A stretch of DNA of 64,000 nucleotides, taken from JACCZR01 sp035296565. Lineage in GTDB: Bacteria; Actinomycetota; Thermoleophilia; Solirubrobacterales; Thermoleophilaceae. The notes under the pieces were generated by a model, which was given only the letters and a program-made list of their open reading frames with translations, had not been told where the DNA came from and made no database searches. The DNA lies in contig DATHAQ010000041.1 in the NCBI GenBank assembly GCA_035296565.1, positions 138,082-202,081 on the forward strand, read 5' to 3'. Of the stretch, positions 23,960 to 31,958 are shown piece after piece (the stretch's first letter is position 1; each line of letters begins with the position of its first letter). The translations under genes were made by a program, and so were the position numbers.

Positions 23960-25191
23960 GACGGCACATCCGATGCGCAGCGAAAGCCCGCGAAGATCTG
24001 ACGCCGGTAGGGGAGATCCCAGTTGCGGAAGGTCGTGCGGGCCACCCGCGGCCGGGTGGCCCAGGAGCCGCCGCGCAGCACGCGGTAGGTGTCGCCGAAG
24101 AAGACCTCCGAGTACTCGCGGTAGGGGCCGTGGCGGAAGCCGGGATAGCCCTCGAAGCGGCTCGAGGTCCATTCCCAGGCATCGCCCAGCATCCCCAGGG
24201 CGCCGGTTTCGGAGGCGGCGCGAGCGGGCTTGGGCCCGAACGCGAGCTGGTCGAGGTTGGCCTCGGCGTGCTCGGTGCCCAGGGCGGCGCGCTCCCACTC
24301 GGCCTCGGTGGGCAGCCTGCGCCCGGCCCAGCGCGCGAAGGCGTCGGCCTCGTACCAGGAGACGTGCATCACCGGCAGGTTGGGGTCCAGCGGCTCCACG
24401 CGGTCGAAGCGCCGCTCCTCGCCGTGCTCGGTCCAGTAGCGGGGCCGCTCGAGGCCGCGGCTCCGGACCCATTTCCAGCCCTCGGGGTCCCAGACCTCCT
24501 CCCAGCGGTAGCCGCCGTCCTCCACGAACTCGGCGAAGCCGGCGTTGGTCACCGGGCGCGCGTCGAGCTCGTAGGCGGGCAGCTCGACGTCGTGGGCGGG
24601 AAGCTCGTTGTCGTAGGCGAACTCCGGTCCCCGCGCGCCCAGGACGAACGGGCCCGCGGGGATCGCCACGCGCGGAGGTGTGGTTACCACGCCCGACCAG
24701 TCCTGCTCGCGCTCGGGGGCGTAGGTCCCCGGCTCGGCGAGCTGGAGCGTCTGCAGCATGGTCTCACCGTGCTGGTGCTCGTGCTGGAGCACCATCTCGA
24801 CGAGGTAGGGCTCGGACCGATCGAGCACCGCCAGCGTCCGCTCGCGCACGCCGTCGAGGAAGCGCATCGCGTCATCCATGCGCAGGTAGGGCATCGTGCC
24901 GCGGTCCGCGCGCGGGGTCTCGCACGCGTCGTAGACCTGGAGCAGGTCGGGGTGCAGCGGCTCCATGCCGGCCTGGCCGCAGAGCCACAGCTCCTCGAAG
25001 GCGGCGATGTGCCCGAGGTCCCACACCAGCGGGCTGTTGAGCGGGTCGTGGACCCGGTTCAGGTCACGCTCGTCGACGCCGTCCACCAGCGCGAGGGTCC
25101 GCTCGCGCGCCTCGGCCAGGAGGTCGCCGAAGTCCTCGGGCAGCGCGTCGGCCCCTCCAGGGGGCAGGGTGTCGCTCTTGTGAGGCGCCAT
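23956..25191 (-). CDS. egtB: Hercynine oxygenase (ergothioneine sulfoxide synthase)
   Basis: 411 residues: an N-terminal DinB-like domain, with iron ligands in 'LVEMVLQHEHQHGETMLQTLQL', and a C-terminal formylglycine-enzyme-type domain ('HVSWYEADAFARWAGRRLPTEAEWERAA', 'VLRGGSWATRP', 'FAGFRCASD'). It couples hercynine to a thiol donor with oxygen. egtA, egtC and egtE are not in the window. It forms a two-gene operon with egtD and lies 21 bp after the dodecin stop. Confidence 0.95.
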   Translation of the reverse strand: MAPHKSDTLPPGGADALPEDFGDLLAEARERTLALVDGVDERDLNRVHDPLNSPLVWDLGHIAAFEELWLCGQAGMEPLHPDLLQVYDACETPRADRGTMPYLRMDDAMRFLDGVRERTLAVLDRSEPYLVEMVLQHEHQHGETMLQTLQLAEPGTYAPEREQDWSGVVTTPPRVAIPAGPFVLGARGPEFAYDNELPAHDVELPAYELDARPVTNAGFAEFVEDGGYRWEEVWDPEGWKWVRSRGLERPRYWTEHGEERRFDRVEPLDPNLPVMHVSWYEADAFARWAGRRLPTEAEWERAALGTEHAEANLDQLAFGPKPARAASETGALGMLGDAWEWTSSRFEGYPGFRHGPYREYSEVFFGDTYRVLRGGSWATRPRVARTTFRNWDLPYRRQIFAGFRCASDVPS

Positions 25192-25212
25192 GGGCGGGGC
25201 GTTGTGCCCAGC

Positions 25213-25419
25213 CTAGTCAGTCACGCGATCCACCAGGAACGAGATCCTCACCAGGGCGCGCCATTCGTCGAGATTGGCGCCCCGCAGCCCGGTCGAGACC
25301 ACGTCCACCGCCTTCACGTTGCGCAGCGACTGGCGGGCCTCGTCGAGCGCCGCCTGAACCGCCGCGTCGGAGCTCTCCGTCGAGCTTCCCACCACCTCGA
25401 TGATCTTCGTCACGGCCAT
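25213..25419 (-). CDS. Dodecin flavin-binding protein
   Basis: 68 residues, the full family length. 'KIIEVVGSSTESSDAAVQAALDEARQSLRNVKAVDVVSTGLRGANLDEWRALVRISFLVD' has the one-helix, three-strand dodecin pattern and the Trp that stacks on flavin. It assembles as a dodecamer that stores FMN/FAD or riboflavin. AAAGGTGG precedes the ATG as a ribosome-binding site. Confidence 0.95.
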   Translation of the reverse strand: MAVTKIIEVVGSSTESSDAAVQAALDEARQSLRNVKAVDVVSTGLRGANLDEWRALVRISFLVDRVTD

Positions 25420-25454
25420 GCGGGAGCCACCTTTCGCTCTCTTCCTCGGGAGTG

Positions 25455-25460
25455 TAAGTT
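25455..25460 (+). promoter_or_regulatory. Candidate leaderless -10 for the membrane protein and glpX
   Basis: TAAGTT ends 9 nt before the GTG at 25470, in the 50-bp divergent gap with dodecin. Confidence 0.4.
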
Positions 25461-25469
25461 TGGCGTGAG

Positions 25470-25982
25470 GTGGAGGCGAGCGCGGAGAAGGGGGAGTCGA
25501 AGGCCTATCTCAGCCCGTCGAGGCTGACGGCCGCCGAGCTCGCCGGGATGGTCGCCGCGGTCATCTTCGGTATCTCGCTGTTCCTGCCCTGGTTCTCGAC
25601 CAGCAGCAATCCCAACTCGATCATCACCTCGGCCCAGCCGGACATCGGGCCCAACAGCACGGGCTCGGCCTGGGACGTCTATCCCTGGGCGAAGTGGGCA
25701 TTCCTGGCCGCCGTGATCGCGCCGTTCATCCTGGCCTGGATAGTCATGCGCGGGCACAAGCTCGGCTGGAAGCCGGGCGAGGTGACGATGATCGTGGGGA
25801 TCACCGCGTTCATCCTCGTGCTCTGCAACGGGATCATTCTCGGCGCCCCCGAGCAGAAGATCGAGATCAGCCTCAACTACGGCTACCTCATCGCACTGCT
25901 GAGCTCGCTGGCCATGGCGATCTGCGGCTTCATTCGCCAGGCCTACTACGTGGACGCCAAGAAACCGCCCGGCACCATTTGA
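25470..25982 (+). CDS. Four-helix integral membrane protein
   Basis: 170 residues with about four TM helices ('LAGMVAAVIFGISLFLPWF', 'WAFLAAVIAPFILAWIVM', 'VTMIVGITAFILVLCNGIILG', 'LIALLSSLAMAICGFI'). There is an extracellular loop rich in Ser/Asn between helices 1 and 2. It resembles small actinobacterial membrane proteins of unknown function. Its stop overlaps the TTG start of glpX (TTGA), so the two are coupled. Confidence 0.75.
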   Translation: MEASAEKGESKAYLSPSRLTAAELAGMVAAVIFGISLFLPWFSTSSNPNSIITSAQPDIGPNSTGSAWDVYPWAKWAFLAAVIAPFILAWIVMRGHKLGWKPGEVTMIVGITAFILVLCNGIILGAPEQKIEISLNYGYLIALLSSLAMAICGFIRQAYYVDAKKPPGTI

Positions 25983-26974
25983 ACGGCTCGGCACCCCGCC
26001 GCGACCGCAACCTGGCTCTCGAGCTGGTGCGGACCACCGAGTATGCCGCGCTCGCCGCCTCGCGCTGGGTCGGCCGCGGCGAGAAGGAGAAGGCCGACGG
26101 CGCCGCCGTGGACGCCATGCGGCTGATGCTGGACACCGTGGCCATGGACGGCACCGTGATCATCGGGGAGGGCGAGAAGGACGAGGCGCCCATGCTCTAC
26201 AACGGCGAGCACGTCGGCGACGGCACGCAGTTCTCCGTCGACGTGGCGGTCGACCCGCTCGAGGGCACCGAGCTGTGCGCCAACGGCCAGCCCAACGCCT
26301 TGGCCACGATCGCGGTCTCCGAGAAGGGCACGATGTTCGACCCCGGGCCTTGTGTCTACATGGAGAAGATGGCCACCTCGCGCGAGCTGGCGCACCTCCT
26401 AGACCTCGAGCGCCCGCTTGCGGACACGCTGGAGGCGATGGCCTCCGAGAAGGGCGTCGACGTGGGGGACATCGTCGTGATCATGCTCGACCGCCCGCGC
26501 CACGAGGACGCCATCCGCGACATACGCGGGGTCGGCGCCCGCATTCGCCTGATTCCCCACGGCGACGTCTCCGCCGCGCTGGCGGCCGTGACCGAGGGCT
26601 CGACTGTCGACGTCCTCTACGGCATCGGCGGCACCCCCGAGGGCGTCCTGGCCGCCGCCGCGATCCAGTGCACCGGCGGCCAGATCCTCGGCAAGCTCTG
26701 GCCGCGCAACGACGAGGAGCGCCAGGCCGCCCTCGACGCGGGCTACGACCTCGACGAGGTCCTCGACCGCGACCGCCTCGTGTCCGGCGACGACGTCTTC
26801 TTCTCCGCGACCGGCGTCACCGACGGCGAGCTGCTGCATGGCGTCCACTTCGCCGGCGGCGCGGCCTACACCGAGTCGGTGGTGATGCGCTCGCGTAGCG
26901 GCACCGTGCGAACCGTCAGCGCCAAGCACGACCGCGAGAAGCTGCGCGCTCTCATCGGTCCGCGCTTCGGCTAG
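25979..26974 (+). CDS. glpX: Fructose-1,6-bisphosphatase class II
   Basis: 331 residues from a TTG that overlaps the upstream stop (TTGA). 'VIIGEGEKDEAPMLYNGEHVG' and 'VDVAVDPLEGTELCANGQPNALATIA' are the metal- and phosphate-binding signatures, with 'LYGIGGTPEGVLAAAAIQCTGGQILGKLWPRN' later. It hydrolyses fructose-1,6-bisphosphate in gluconeogenesis and is the usual actinobacterial FBPase. Its stop shares CTAG with the convergent gene. Confidence 0.95.
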   Translation: MNGSAPRRDRNLALELVRTTEYAALAASRWVGRGEKEKADGAAVDAMRLMLDTVAMDGTVIIGEGEKDEAPMLYNGEHVGDGTQFSVDVAVDPLEGTELCANGQPNALATIAVSEKGTMFDPGPCVYMEKMATSRELAHLLDLERPLADTLEAMASEKGVDVGDIVVIMLDRPRHEDAIRDIRGVGARIRLIPHGDVSAALAAVTEGSTVDVLYGIGGTPEGVLAAAAIQCTGGQILGKLWPRNDEERQAALDAGYDLDEVLDRDRLVSGDDVFFSATGVTDGELLHGVHFAGGAAYTESVVMRSRSGTVRTVSAKHDREKLRALIGPRFG

Positions 26975-27684
26975 ACGGCGCCCGCCGCCTCCTCCTTCTC
27001 CCTTTCCTCCTCCGCGCCGGCCTTCAGCGCTCCCACCATCGACTCCTCGAGGTCCAGCCGCGCCAGCGAGCGCAGGAAGGCGTTGGTGACGATGATGTGG
27101 ATGCGGAACTGCGTCATGCGGTACAGCGCGCGCCCCACCCGCGCGAACTTCCCCCGGCCGGCGATGGTCGGGTAGAAGTTCGCCACCTCGGAGCTGACCT
27201 CGCCTACGGCGGTGTCGCCCGACTCCTTCTCGGGGAAGCGGCGCACGGAGATGCGCAGGAAGCCCTTGCCGCGCCCGCGGTGCTGCACCAGCAGGCCCTT
27301 CTCGATCGGCCAGGTCACCGTGCCGAAGTTCTCGCCGATCTCGTACTGGGGCTTGTGGAAGCGCAGCAGCACGAAGGGCCGCGTGACCACGGCGACCTCG
27401 CGCGCGTCCTCGGTGTAGAGCACTCGCAGGATGCCCAGGGAGACGCGGGAGAGGAAACGCCAGTAGGTGCGCGCGAGACGCTCCAGGTACTCGGGCGACC
27501 AGATCCGGTCGAGCTCCTCGCGCGGAAGCGTCACCTCCGCGGTCTGCTTGGTGGTGACGGCGCCGTCCTCGGAGTCCTCCGACTCGGGCACCTTCACGAT
27601 GTTCACCTGCGCTTGGGCGTCGCGCCGCCGCGCCAGCAGCCTCCGGGGGTCCCGCGGCCTCACGCCGTCGAGGCTATTGCTCAT
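26971..27684 (-). CDS. Conserved protein of unknown function
   Basis: 237 residues, coupled to moeA (ATGA). There is no clear signal peptide. 'EYLERLARTYWRFLSRVSLGILRVLYTEDAREVAVVTRPFVLLRFHKPQYEI' is followed by 'GTVTWPIEKGLLVQHRGRGKGFLRISVRRFPE', a probable beta-rich domain, and a helical end with a Glu/Lys-rich tail. I do not recognise the family. Context gives no link to molybdopterin beyond co-transcription. Confidence 0.65.
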   Translation of the reverse strand: MSNSLDGVRPRDPRRLLARRRDAQAQVNIVKVPESEDSEDGAVTTKQTAEVTLPREELDRIWSPEYLERLARTYWRFLSRVSLGILRVLYTEDAREVAVVTRPFVLLRFHKPQYEIGENFGTVTWPIEKGLLVQHRGRGKGFLRISVRRFPEKESGDTAVGEVSSEVANFYPTIAGRGKFARVGRALYRMTQFRIHIIVTNAFLRSLARLDLEESMVGALKAGAEEEREKEEAAGAV

Positions 27685-28868
27685 AGAAGCTCGACGGTCA
27701 CGTCCGTGCCGGCGGGCAGCTCCTCCTCGCCCGGTCCCACCAGCGCCAGGCCGTCGGCGCCGAGCATCGAGGACAGGCGGTGCGAGCCCTGGTCGCCGGT
27801 CGGCTCGGCCAGCAGGCCCGCTCCGTCGGGGCGCAGCCGGCAGCGCACGGCCTCCGTGCGGCCCGGGTTGACCTTCCAGGGCGTGACCAGGCGGGCGGTC
27901 GTGCGCCGCGCGGCGGGCTCGCCGCCCTGCAGTGCGCGCAGGGCGGGGCGCGCGAACAGCTGAAAGCAGACCATGGCCGACACGGGGTTGCCGGGCAGCC
28001 CGAACACGAGCTTGCTGTCGCGGGTCCCGAACCACGTCGGCTTGCCCGGCTTGAGCGCCACGCCCCAGAAGCGCTCGTACACCCCCAGCGCGGCGAGAGC
28101 GGGCTTGACGTGGTCGTGGGGACCGACCGATACGCCGCCGGAGACGAGCACGACGTCAGCACTGTCGAGCGCCGCGGCAAGGGCGGCCCGGGTCGAGTCG
28201 CGCTCGTCGGGCACCTTGGCTCGCAGGGTGACCTCCGCGCCGGCCTGGGCGGCCTGCCCCGCCAGCGCGGCGGAGTTCGAGCTGTAGATCTGGCCCGGCT
28301 CGAGCGGCTCGCCGGGCTCGGCCAGCTCGTCGCCGGTCACCAGCAGCGCCAGTCGCGGCCGGCGTGCGCAGAGGGCGCGGTCGCGGCCGAGCGAGGAGAG
28401 CACTCCCAGCTCGGCCGGACCCAGCTCGGCGCCGGCCACCAGGACGCCCTGGCCGCGGCGCAGGTCCTCGCCGGCTCGCCTTATGTTGGCCCCGGGGCGC
28501 GACTCGCCGACCCGCACCCGTGAGTCGCCTGCGGCCTCGGTGCGCTCCACCGGGACAACGGCGTCAGCGCCCTCGGGGACCGGGGCGCCCGTGGAGATCG
28601 CTACCGCGACGCCGGGGCGCGCGGCCTCGCGCGCCGGGCGGCCGGCGCGCGACTCGCCCCGGACCTCGAGCTCGGCCGCGGGGCCGGCGACAACCGCGTA
28701 GCCGTCCATCGCCGAGCTGTCGAAGGGAGGCACGTCGAGCGGGCTCTCCACGGTCTCGGCGAGCACCCTGCCGAGGCCGGCCGCCAGAGCCACCTCCTCG
28801 CCCGGCAGCGGCTCCACAGCGGACAAGACCGCCTCGCGGGCTGCCCCTGGAGAGATGAGATCGGCCAC
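27681..28868 (-). CDS. moeA: Molybdopterin molybdenumtransferase
   Basis: 395 residues. 'VESPLDVPPFDSSAMDGYAVVAG' at the end of the first block and 'LVSGGVSVGPHDHVKPALAALG' are MoeA signatures, as is 'VFGLPGNPVSAMVCFQLFARPAL'. It inserts molybdate into molybdopterin-AMP. No other moa/moe gene is in the window. A hairpin repeat element follows its start in the gap before the divergent GGDEF gene. Confidence 0.95.
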   Translation of the reverse strand: MADLISPGAAREAVLSAVEPLPGEEVALAAGLGRVLAETVESPLDVPPFDSSAMDGYAVVAGPAAELEVRGESRAGRPAREAARPGVAVAISTGAPVPEGADAVVPVERTEAAGDSRVRVGESRPGANIRRAGEDLRRGQGVLVAGAELGPAELGVLSSLGRDRALCARRPRLALLVTGDELAEPGEPLEPGQIYSSNSAALAGQAAQAGAEVTLRAKVPDERDSTRAALAAALDSADVVLVSGGVSVGPHDHVKPALAALGVYERFWGVALKPGKPTWFGTRDSKLVFGLPGNPVSAMVCFQLFARPALRALQGGEPAARRTTARLVTPWKVNPGRTEAVRCRLRPDGAGLLAEPTGDQGSHRLSSMLGADGLALVGPGEEELPAGTDVTVELL

Positions 28869-28900
28869 GGGCCCATCTTCTCAGCCGCTCCTCTGACGCA

Positions 28901-28936
28901 GGAGCCGCAGGCCGAGCGCCGGTCGGCCGAGCACTG
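28901..28936. repeat. GCGYYGG hairpin element, copy d
   Basis: GGAGCCGCAG, then stem GGCCGA (28910-28915), loop GCGCCGG, stem TCGGCC (28923-28928), then GAGCACTG. It lies in the 165-bp gap between the divergent moeA and GGDEF starts; the rest of that gap holds no other recognisable feature. Confidence 0.8.
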
Positions 28937-29033
28937 CACGTCCGACCGGCAACGCAACATTGCATTCCAGCAGGGCGTTCCCAACCCGTGCGAAGTAGGC
29001 AGCAGTGGCCCGGAGAGAGAAGAGAGCGGACGC

Positions 29034-30002
29034 GTGACATCCCCCGAGGGCCATCTGGCACGTCTCGAGTACGCGCGCGAGGAGATCGCCAAGCGCTGGC
29101 TCGTCCGCCTGATCGAGCACTCGAGCCTCGACGAGATCAAGGGCCTGCCCACCGAGCGCATCGCCCGCGAGCTGCCCGAGCTGATCCTCGACGTGGTCCG
29201 CTCGGCCGCCGACGGGGAGAGCGACCCCTTGGCCGCCTCTCCGGACCGGGTGGCCGAGGCGAGGCGCTTCTCCGAGCTGGCCGGAGAGGGAGACCGCTCG
29301 CCGGCCCGGATCGCCCGCGACGCCGCGGCCCTCCAAGCGCTCATGCTGCGCGAGCTGTGCGAGGTGGGCGAGGGTGGCCGCGAGGCCGACGGCTTCGCCG
29401 ACGCCGCGGAACGCCTGGCGCTGGCGGTCGGCTCGATCCAGACCGCCGCGGTCGAGGAGCTCATCTCGCGACGCTCGCGCGAGCTCGAGTGCGAGGCCAG
29501 CACGGACACGCTCACGGGCCTCTACAACCTGCGCTACTTGCAACGGGTGATGACCCAGCTGGTGGGCTATCACCAGCGCTACGACCACCCCTTCGCGATG
29601 CTGCTGCTCGACGTCGACGGGCTCAAGCGCATCAACGACGCCCACGGTCAGGCCGCCGGCGACCGCGTCCTGGTCCAGGTGGCGATGGCCGTCCGCCGCT
29701 CGGTGCGCACCGTCGACACCCCGGCCCGGCTGGGCGGAGACGAGTTCATCGTGCTCGCCCCGCACCAGAGCGCCGAGCACGCCAGTGTGCTCGCGAGGCG
29801 CCTGGCCACCGCGGTCGAGCACGAGGCGGCGCTGCCCGACGGGCCCACCGTCGGAGTCTCGATCGGGGTGGTGGCCTGTCCCGAGCACGCCAAGGAGCCC
29901 GAGCCGCTCCTGGAGCTGGCCGATCAGGCGATGTACCGGGCCAAGGCGTCGGGCACGCGCGTAGCGGTGGGCGAGGTGACCGCCGACAACGGCCGGCCCT
30001 GA
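29034..30002 (+). CDS. GGDEF-domain diguanylate cyclase
   Basis: 322 residues. The first 155 are a helical domain of unknown type with no TM helix. The GGDEF domain follows: 'DTLTGLYNLRYLQRVM', 'LLLDVDGLKRINDAHGQAAGDRVL' and the intact active-site 'RLGGDEFIVLAPH' (about 234-246). It should make cyclic di-GMP. No RxxD inhibitory site is visible before the motif. The start is GTG at 29034. It is convergent with the LuxR-type gene. Confidence 0.88.
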   Translation: MTSPEGHLARLEYAREEIAKRWLVRLIEHSSLDEIKGLPTERIARELPELILDVVRSAADGESDPLAASPDRVAEARRFSELAGEGDRSPARIARDAAALQALMLRELCEVGEGGREADGFADAAERLALAVGSIQTAAVEELISRRSRELECEASTDTLTGLYNLRYLQRVMTQLVGYHQRYDHPFAMLLLDVDGLKRINDAHGQAAGDRVLVQVAMAVRRSVRTVDTPARLGGDEFIVLAPHQSAEHASVLARRLATAVEHEAALPDGPTVGVSIGVVACPEHAKEPEPLLELADQAMYRAKASGTRVAVGEVTADNGRP

Positions 30003-30012
30003 CGGTCGCGCG

Positions 30013-30615
30013 CTAGTCGATCAGCCCGTGGCGGAGGCCGATCGCCACCGCCTCGGTGCGCGTGGAGGCCTCGAGCTTGGCCAGGATGCGCTTGGTGTGC
30101 GTGCGCACCGTCTCGGTGGAGAGGCCGAGCTGTCTGGCGACCGCCTCCGTCTGCATGCCGTCGGCCAGCATCTGCAGGATCTCGCGCTGGCGCACGCTGA
30201 GGTTGCGCTCGGAATCGTCGAGCATGAGCGAGGACGACAGCCCGGGGTCGACGTAGAACTCGCCCACGAAGGCGGCCTCGATGGCGCGCACCAGGTCCTC
30301 AGCGGGAGAGTCCTTGCGAACGTAGCCCTTTACCCCGGCATCGAGCGCCTGGCTGAGCAGCCGCGCGCCGCCGTCGGAGGTGAAGACCACGATCGGCGCG
30401 TCCGAGCGCCGGCGCAGCCCGCTCACCGTGCTGCCCACGTCCACGCCGGGGCGCCAGGGATCGATCACGATCACCTCCGGCGCGTCCCCGGAGTCCTCCA
30501 ACGCGGCGTCGACGGACTCCGCGTCGCTCACGGACGCTCCGTCCAAGCGGCCCTCGAGCAGGGCCTTCACCCCCGCTCGGACGACCGGGTGCTCGTCAAC
30601 GACGACGATCCTCAT
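30013..30615 (-). CDS. NarL/LuxR-type response regulator
   Basis: 200 residues from the ATG at 30615. The receiver domain begins 'MRIVVVDEHPVVRAGVKALL'; the acceptor Asp is in 'VIVIDPWRPG' (about 55) and Lys in 'YVRKDSPAEDLVRAI'. The C-terminal LuxR helix-turn-helix is 'NLSVRQREILQMLADGMQTEAVARQLGLSTETVRTHTKRILAKLEAS'. No sensor kinase is adjacent. TATGCT ends 8 nt before the start, as in leaderless transcripts. Confidence 0.93.
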   Translation of the reverse strand: MRIVVVDEHPVVRAGVKALLEGRLDGASVSDAESVDAALEDSGDAPEVIVIDPWRPGVDVGSTVSGLRRRSDAPIVVFTSDGGARLLSQALDAGVKGYVRKDSPAEDLVRAIEAAFVGEFYVDPGLSSSLMLDDSERNLSVRQREILQMLADGMQTEAVARQLGLSTETVRTHTKRILAKLEASTRTEAVAIGLRHGLID

Positions 30616-30623
30616 GGAGCCCC

Positions 30624-30629
30624 AGCATA
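30624..30629 (-). promoter_or_regulatory. Candidate -10 for the response regulator
   Basis: TATGCT on the minus strand, 8 nt before the ATG at 30615, with no ribosome-binding site between. It is the closest of these hexamers to the TATAAT consensus. Confidence 0.45.
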
Positions 30630-30635
30630 CCCCTC

Positions 30636-31496
30636 TCAGGTCTGTCGTGGTAACCCCGAAGGGTGAGCGCGGCGAGCGTTGACCACCGCCCCCAGCAGCA
30701 GGATGAAGGCCAGCGCGTAGAACCACACGAGCACGATCAGCACGAACACGAACGTGGTCCCGAACTCATCGATCGTCGAGATGTTCGAGAGGTAGGCCGG
30801 ATAGGCGTAGTCCACGAGGCCGATCGCCAGGGTCGCGCCCAGCGCGCCCGGCCAGACCGCCCGCCACTGCATCCCCTCGTTGGGCACCGCCCAGTAGACG
30901 ATGCAGAGGATGCCGAACAGCAGCGCCAGGCCCGCGACCAGCGTCCCGGCGTAGAGCAGGCCCGGCACGTCGGAGAGCCCGAGCGGCAGGTCCTGGGCGC
31001 TCGAAACGAGCAGGCTCTGAACGGTCGGCACCAGCACGGTGGCGGCCATGAACGCCAGCACCACCAGGAGCATCACCAGTGCGAAGCGCTTCTGCTCGAG
31101 CCACGAGCGGCAGCGCAGGTGGTAGATGCGGCAGAAGGCGGTGTCCAGGGCGCCCCAGAAGCTCGAGCCGATGTAGACGCTGGAGAGCAGCGCGAACACT
31201 CCGAAGCTCGTGGACCGCTCGCGCACGTGCTCGAGCGCGCTGGTCAGCGTGTTGTCGGTGGCGGTGGGGAAGAGCTGGCGCAGGTCGGCGAGCACGCTCT
31301 GCTCGAGGCTCGGCTCGCGCAGTACCCGCCCGGCGATGAACAGGGCCAGGAGCGCCAGCGGGAAGACCGACAACAGCATGTTGTAGGCGACCATCCCCGC
31401 CAGGCCCGTGAGGCCGTCGTCGTTTACCTTGCGCGCGACGTCGAGCAGCAGCTGCCGCGCGCGGCGGGGGGAGCGCTCGGCGCCGGCGGGGCTCAG
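30636..31496 (-). CDS. YihY/UPF0761 family membrane protein with likely CTG start
   Basis: 286 residues if translation starts at CTG 31496. About six TM helices with the family blocks 'DDGLTGLAGMVAYNMLLSVFPLAL', 'SFWGALDTAFCRIYHLRCRSW' and 'TTFVFVLIVLVWFYALAFILLLGAVVNA'. The conserved segment RQLLLDVARKVNDDGLTGLAG lies upstream of the first ATG (31394), and no ATG, GTG or TTG occurs in frame upstream. The CTG overlaps the TGA of the preceding gene as CTGA, the same overlap form used by over a dozen other pairs here. The family's function is unknown. Confidence 0.8.
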   Translation of the reverse strand: MSPAGAERSPRRARQLLLDVARKVNDDGLTGLAGMVAYNMLLSVFPLALLALFIAGRVLREPSLEQSVLADLRQLFPTATDNTLTSALEHVRERSTSFGVFALLSSVYIGSSFWGALDTAFCRIYHLRCRSWLEQKRFALVMLLVVLAFMAATVLVPTVQSLLVSSAQDLPLGLSDVPGLLYAGTLVAGLALLFGILCIVYWAVPNEGMQWRAVWPGALGATLAIGLVDYAYPAYLSNISTIDEFGTTFVFVLIVLVWFYALAFILLLGAVVNARRAHPSGLPRQT

Positions 31497-31813
31497 GGCC
31501 TGGGCAGCCGGCGCAGGATGCCGCGCGTCACGCTCGACGCCGTGCCGAGCACCGCGCCCGCGGCCCCCGTGGCCAGGCGCAGCGCCTCCTCGGCCGTGCC
31601 GGGCGCGGGCTCGCGCGGAGGCGGCGCGGGCGGCGGCTTGGAGGCGCCCGCGGATGGCCTGGGCCGGGTCACGCGCTTCGCGGCCGGGCGGGCCGTCCCC
31701 GCCGCCTTCGCCGCCGCGGGCTTGGCGGGCCGGGTGCTCCCGCGCTTGCCGCTGCGCACGCCGGGCCGCGAGCGGGGCAGCCCGCTGAGCAGGTCTTCTT
31801 GCTCGTCAGCCAC
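31493..31813 (-). CDS. Ala/Pro/Lys-rich small protein upstream of yihY
   Basis: 106 residues from a GTG. The middle is low complexity (AKPAAAKAAGTARPAAKR, then Pro runs), and only 'APGTAEEALRLATGAAGAVLGTASSVTRGILRRL' looks structured, probably an amphipathic or membrane-associated helix. The stop overlaps the proposed CTG of the membrane protein. It could be an N-terminal part of one protein if a frameshift occurs, so separate status is uncertain. TACCAT ends 8 nt before the GTG. Confidence 0.55.
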   Translation of the reverse strand: MADEQEDLLSGLPRSRPGVRSGKRGSTRPAKPAAAKAAGTARPAAKRVTRPRPSAGASKPPPAPPPREPAPGTAEEALRLATGAAGAVLGTASSVTRGILRRLPRP

Positions 31814-31873
31814 GGCGGCGAATGGTACGCCCGCGGGCAGGGTAAGGTCGATTCATCCAATAGCTGGGGATTC

Positions 31874-31901
31874 TTGACACCCCCTTGACCCTGAATATTC
31901 T
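31874..31901 (+). promoter_or_regulatory. Promoter of the sigma factor gene
   Basis: TTGACA (31874-31879) and TATTCT (31896-31901) are separated by 16 bp in an AT-rich patch. A second TTGACC lies at 31885. The 57-nt leader ends in 'gagaggccc' before the ATG at 31959. Confidence 0.6.
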
Positions 31902-31958
31902 TTTCAACGCTTGTTTAGATGTCCCGCGGCTCGCGCCGTGGGAAGCTGAGAGAGGCCC

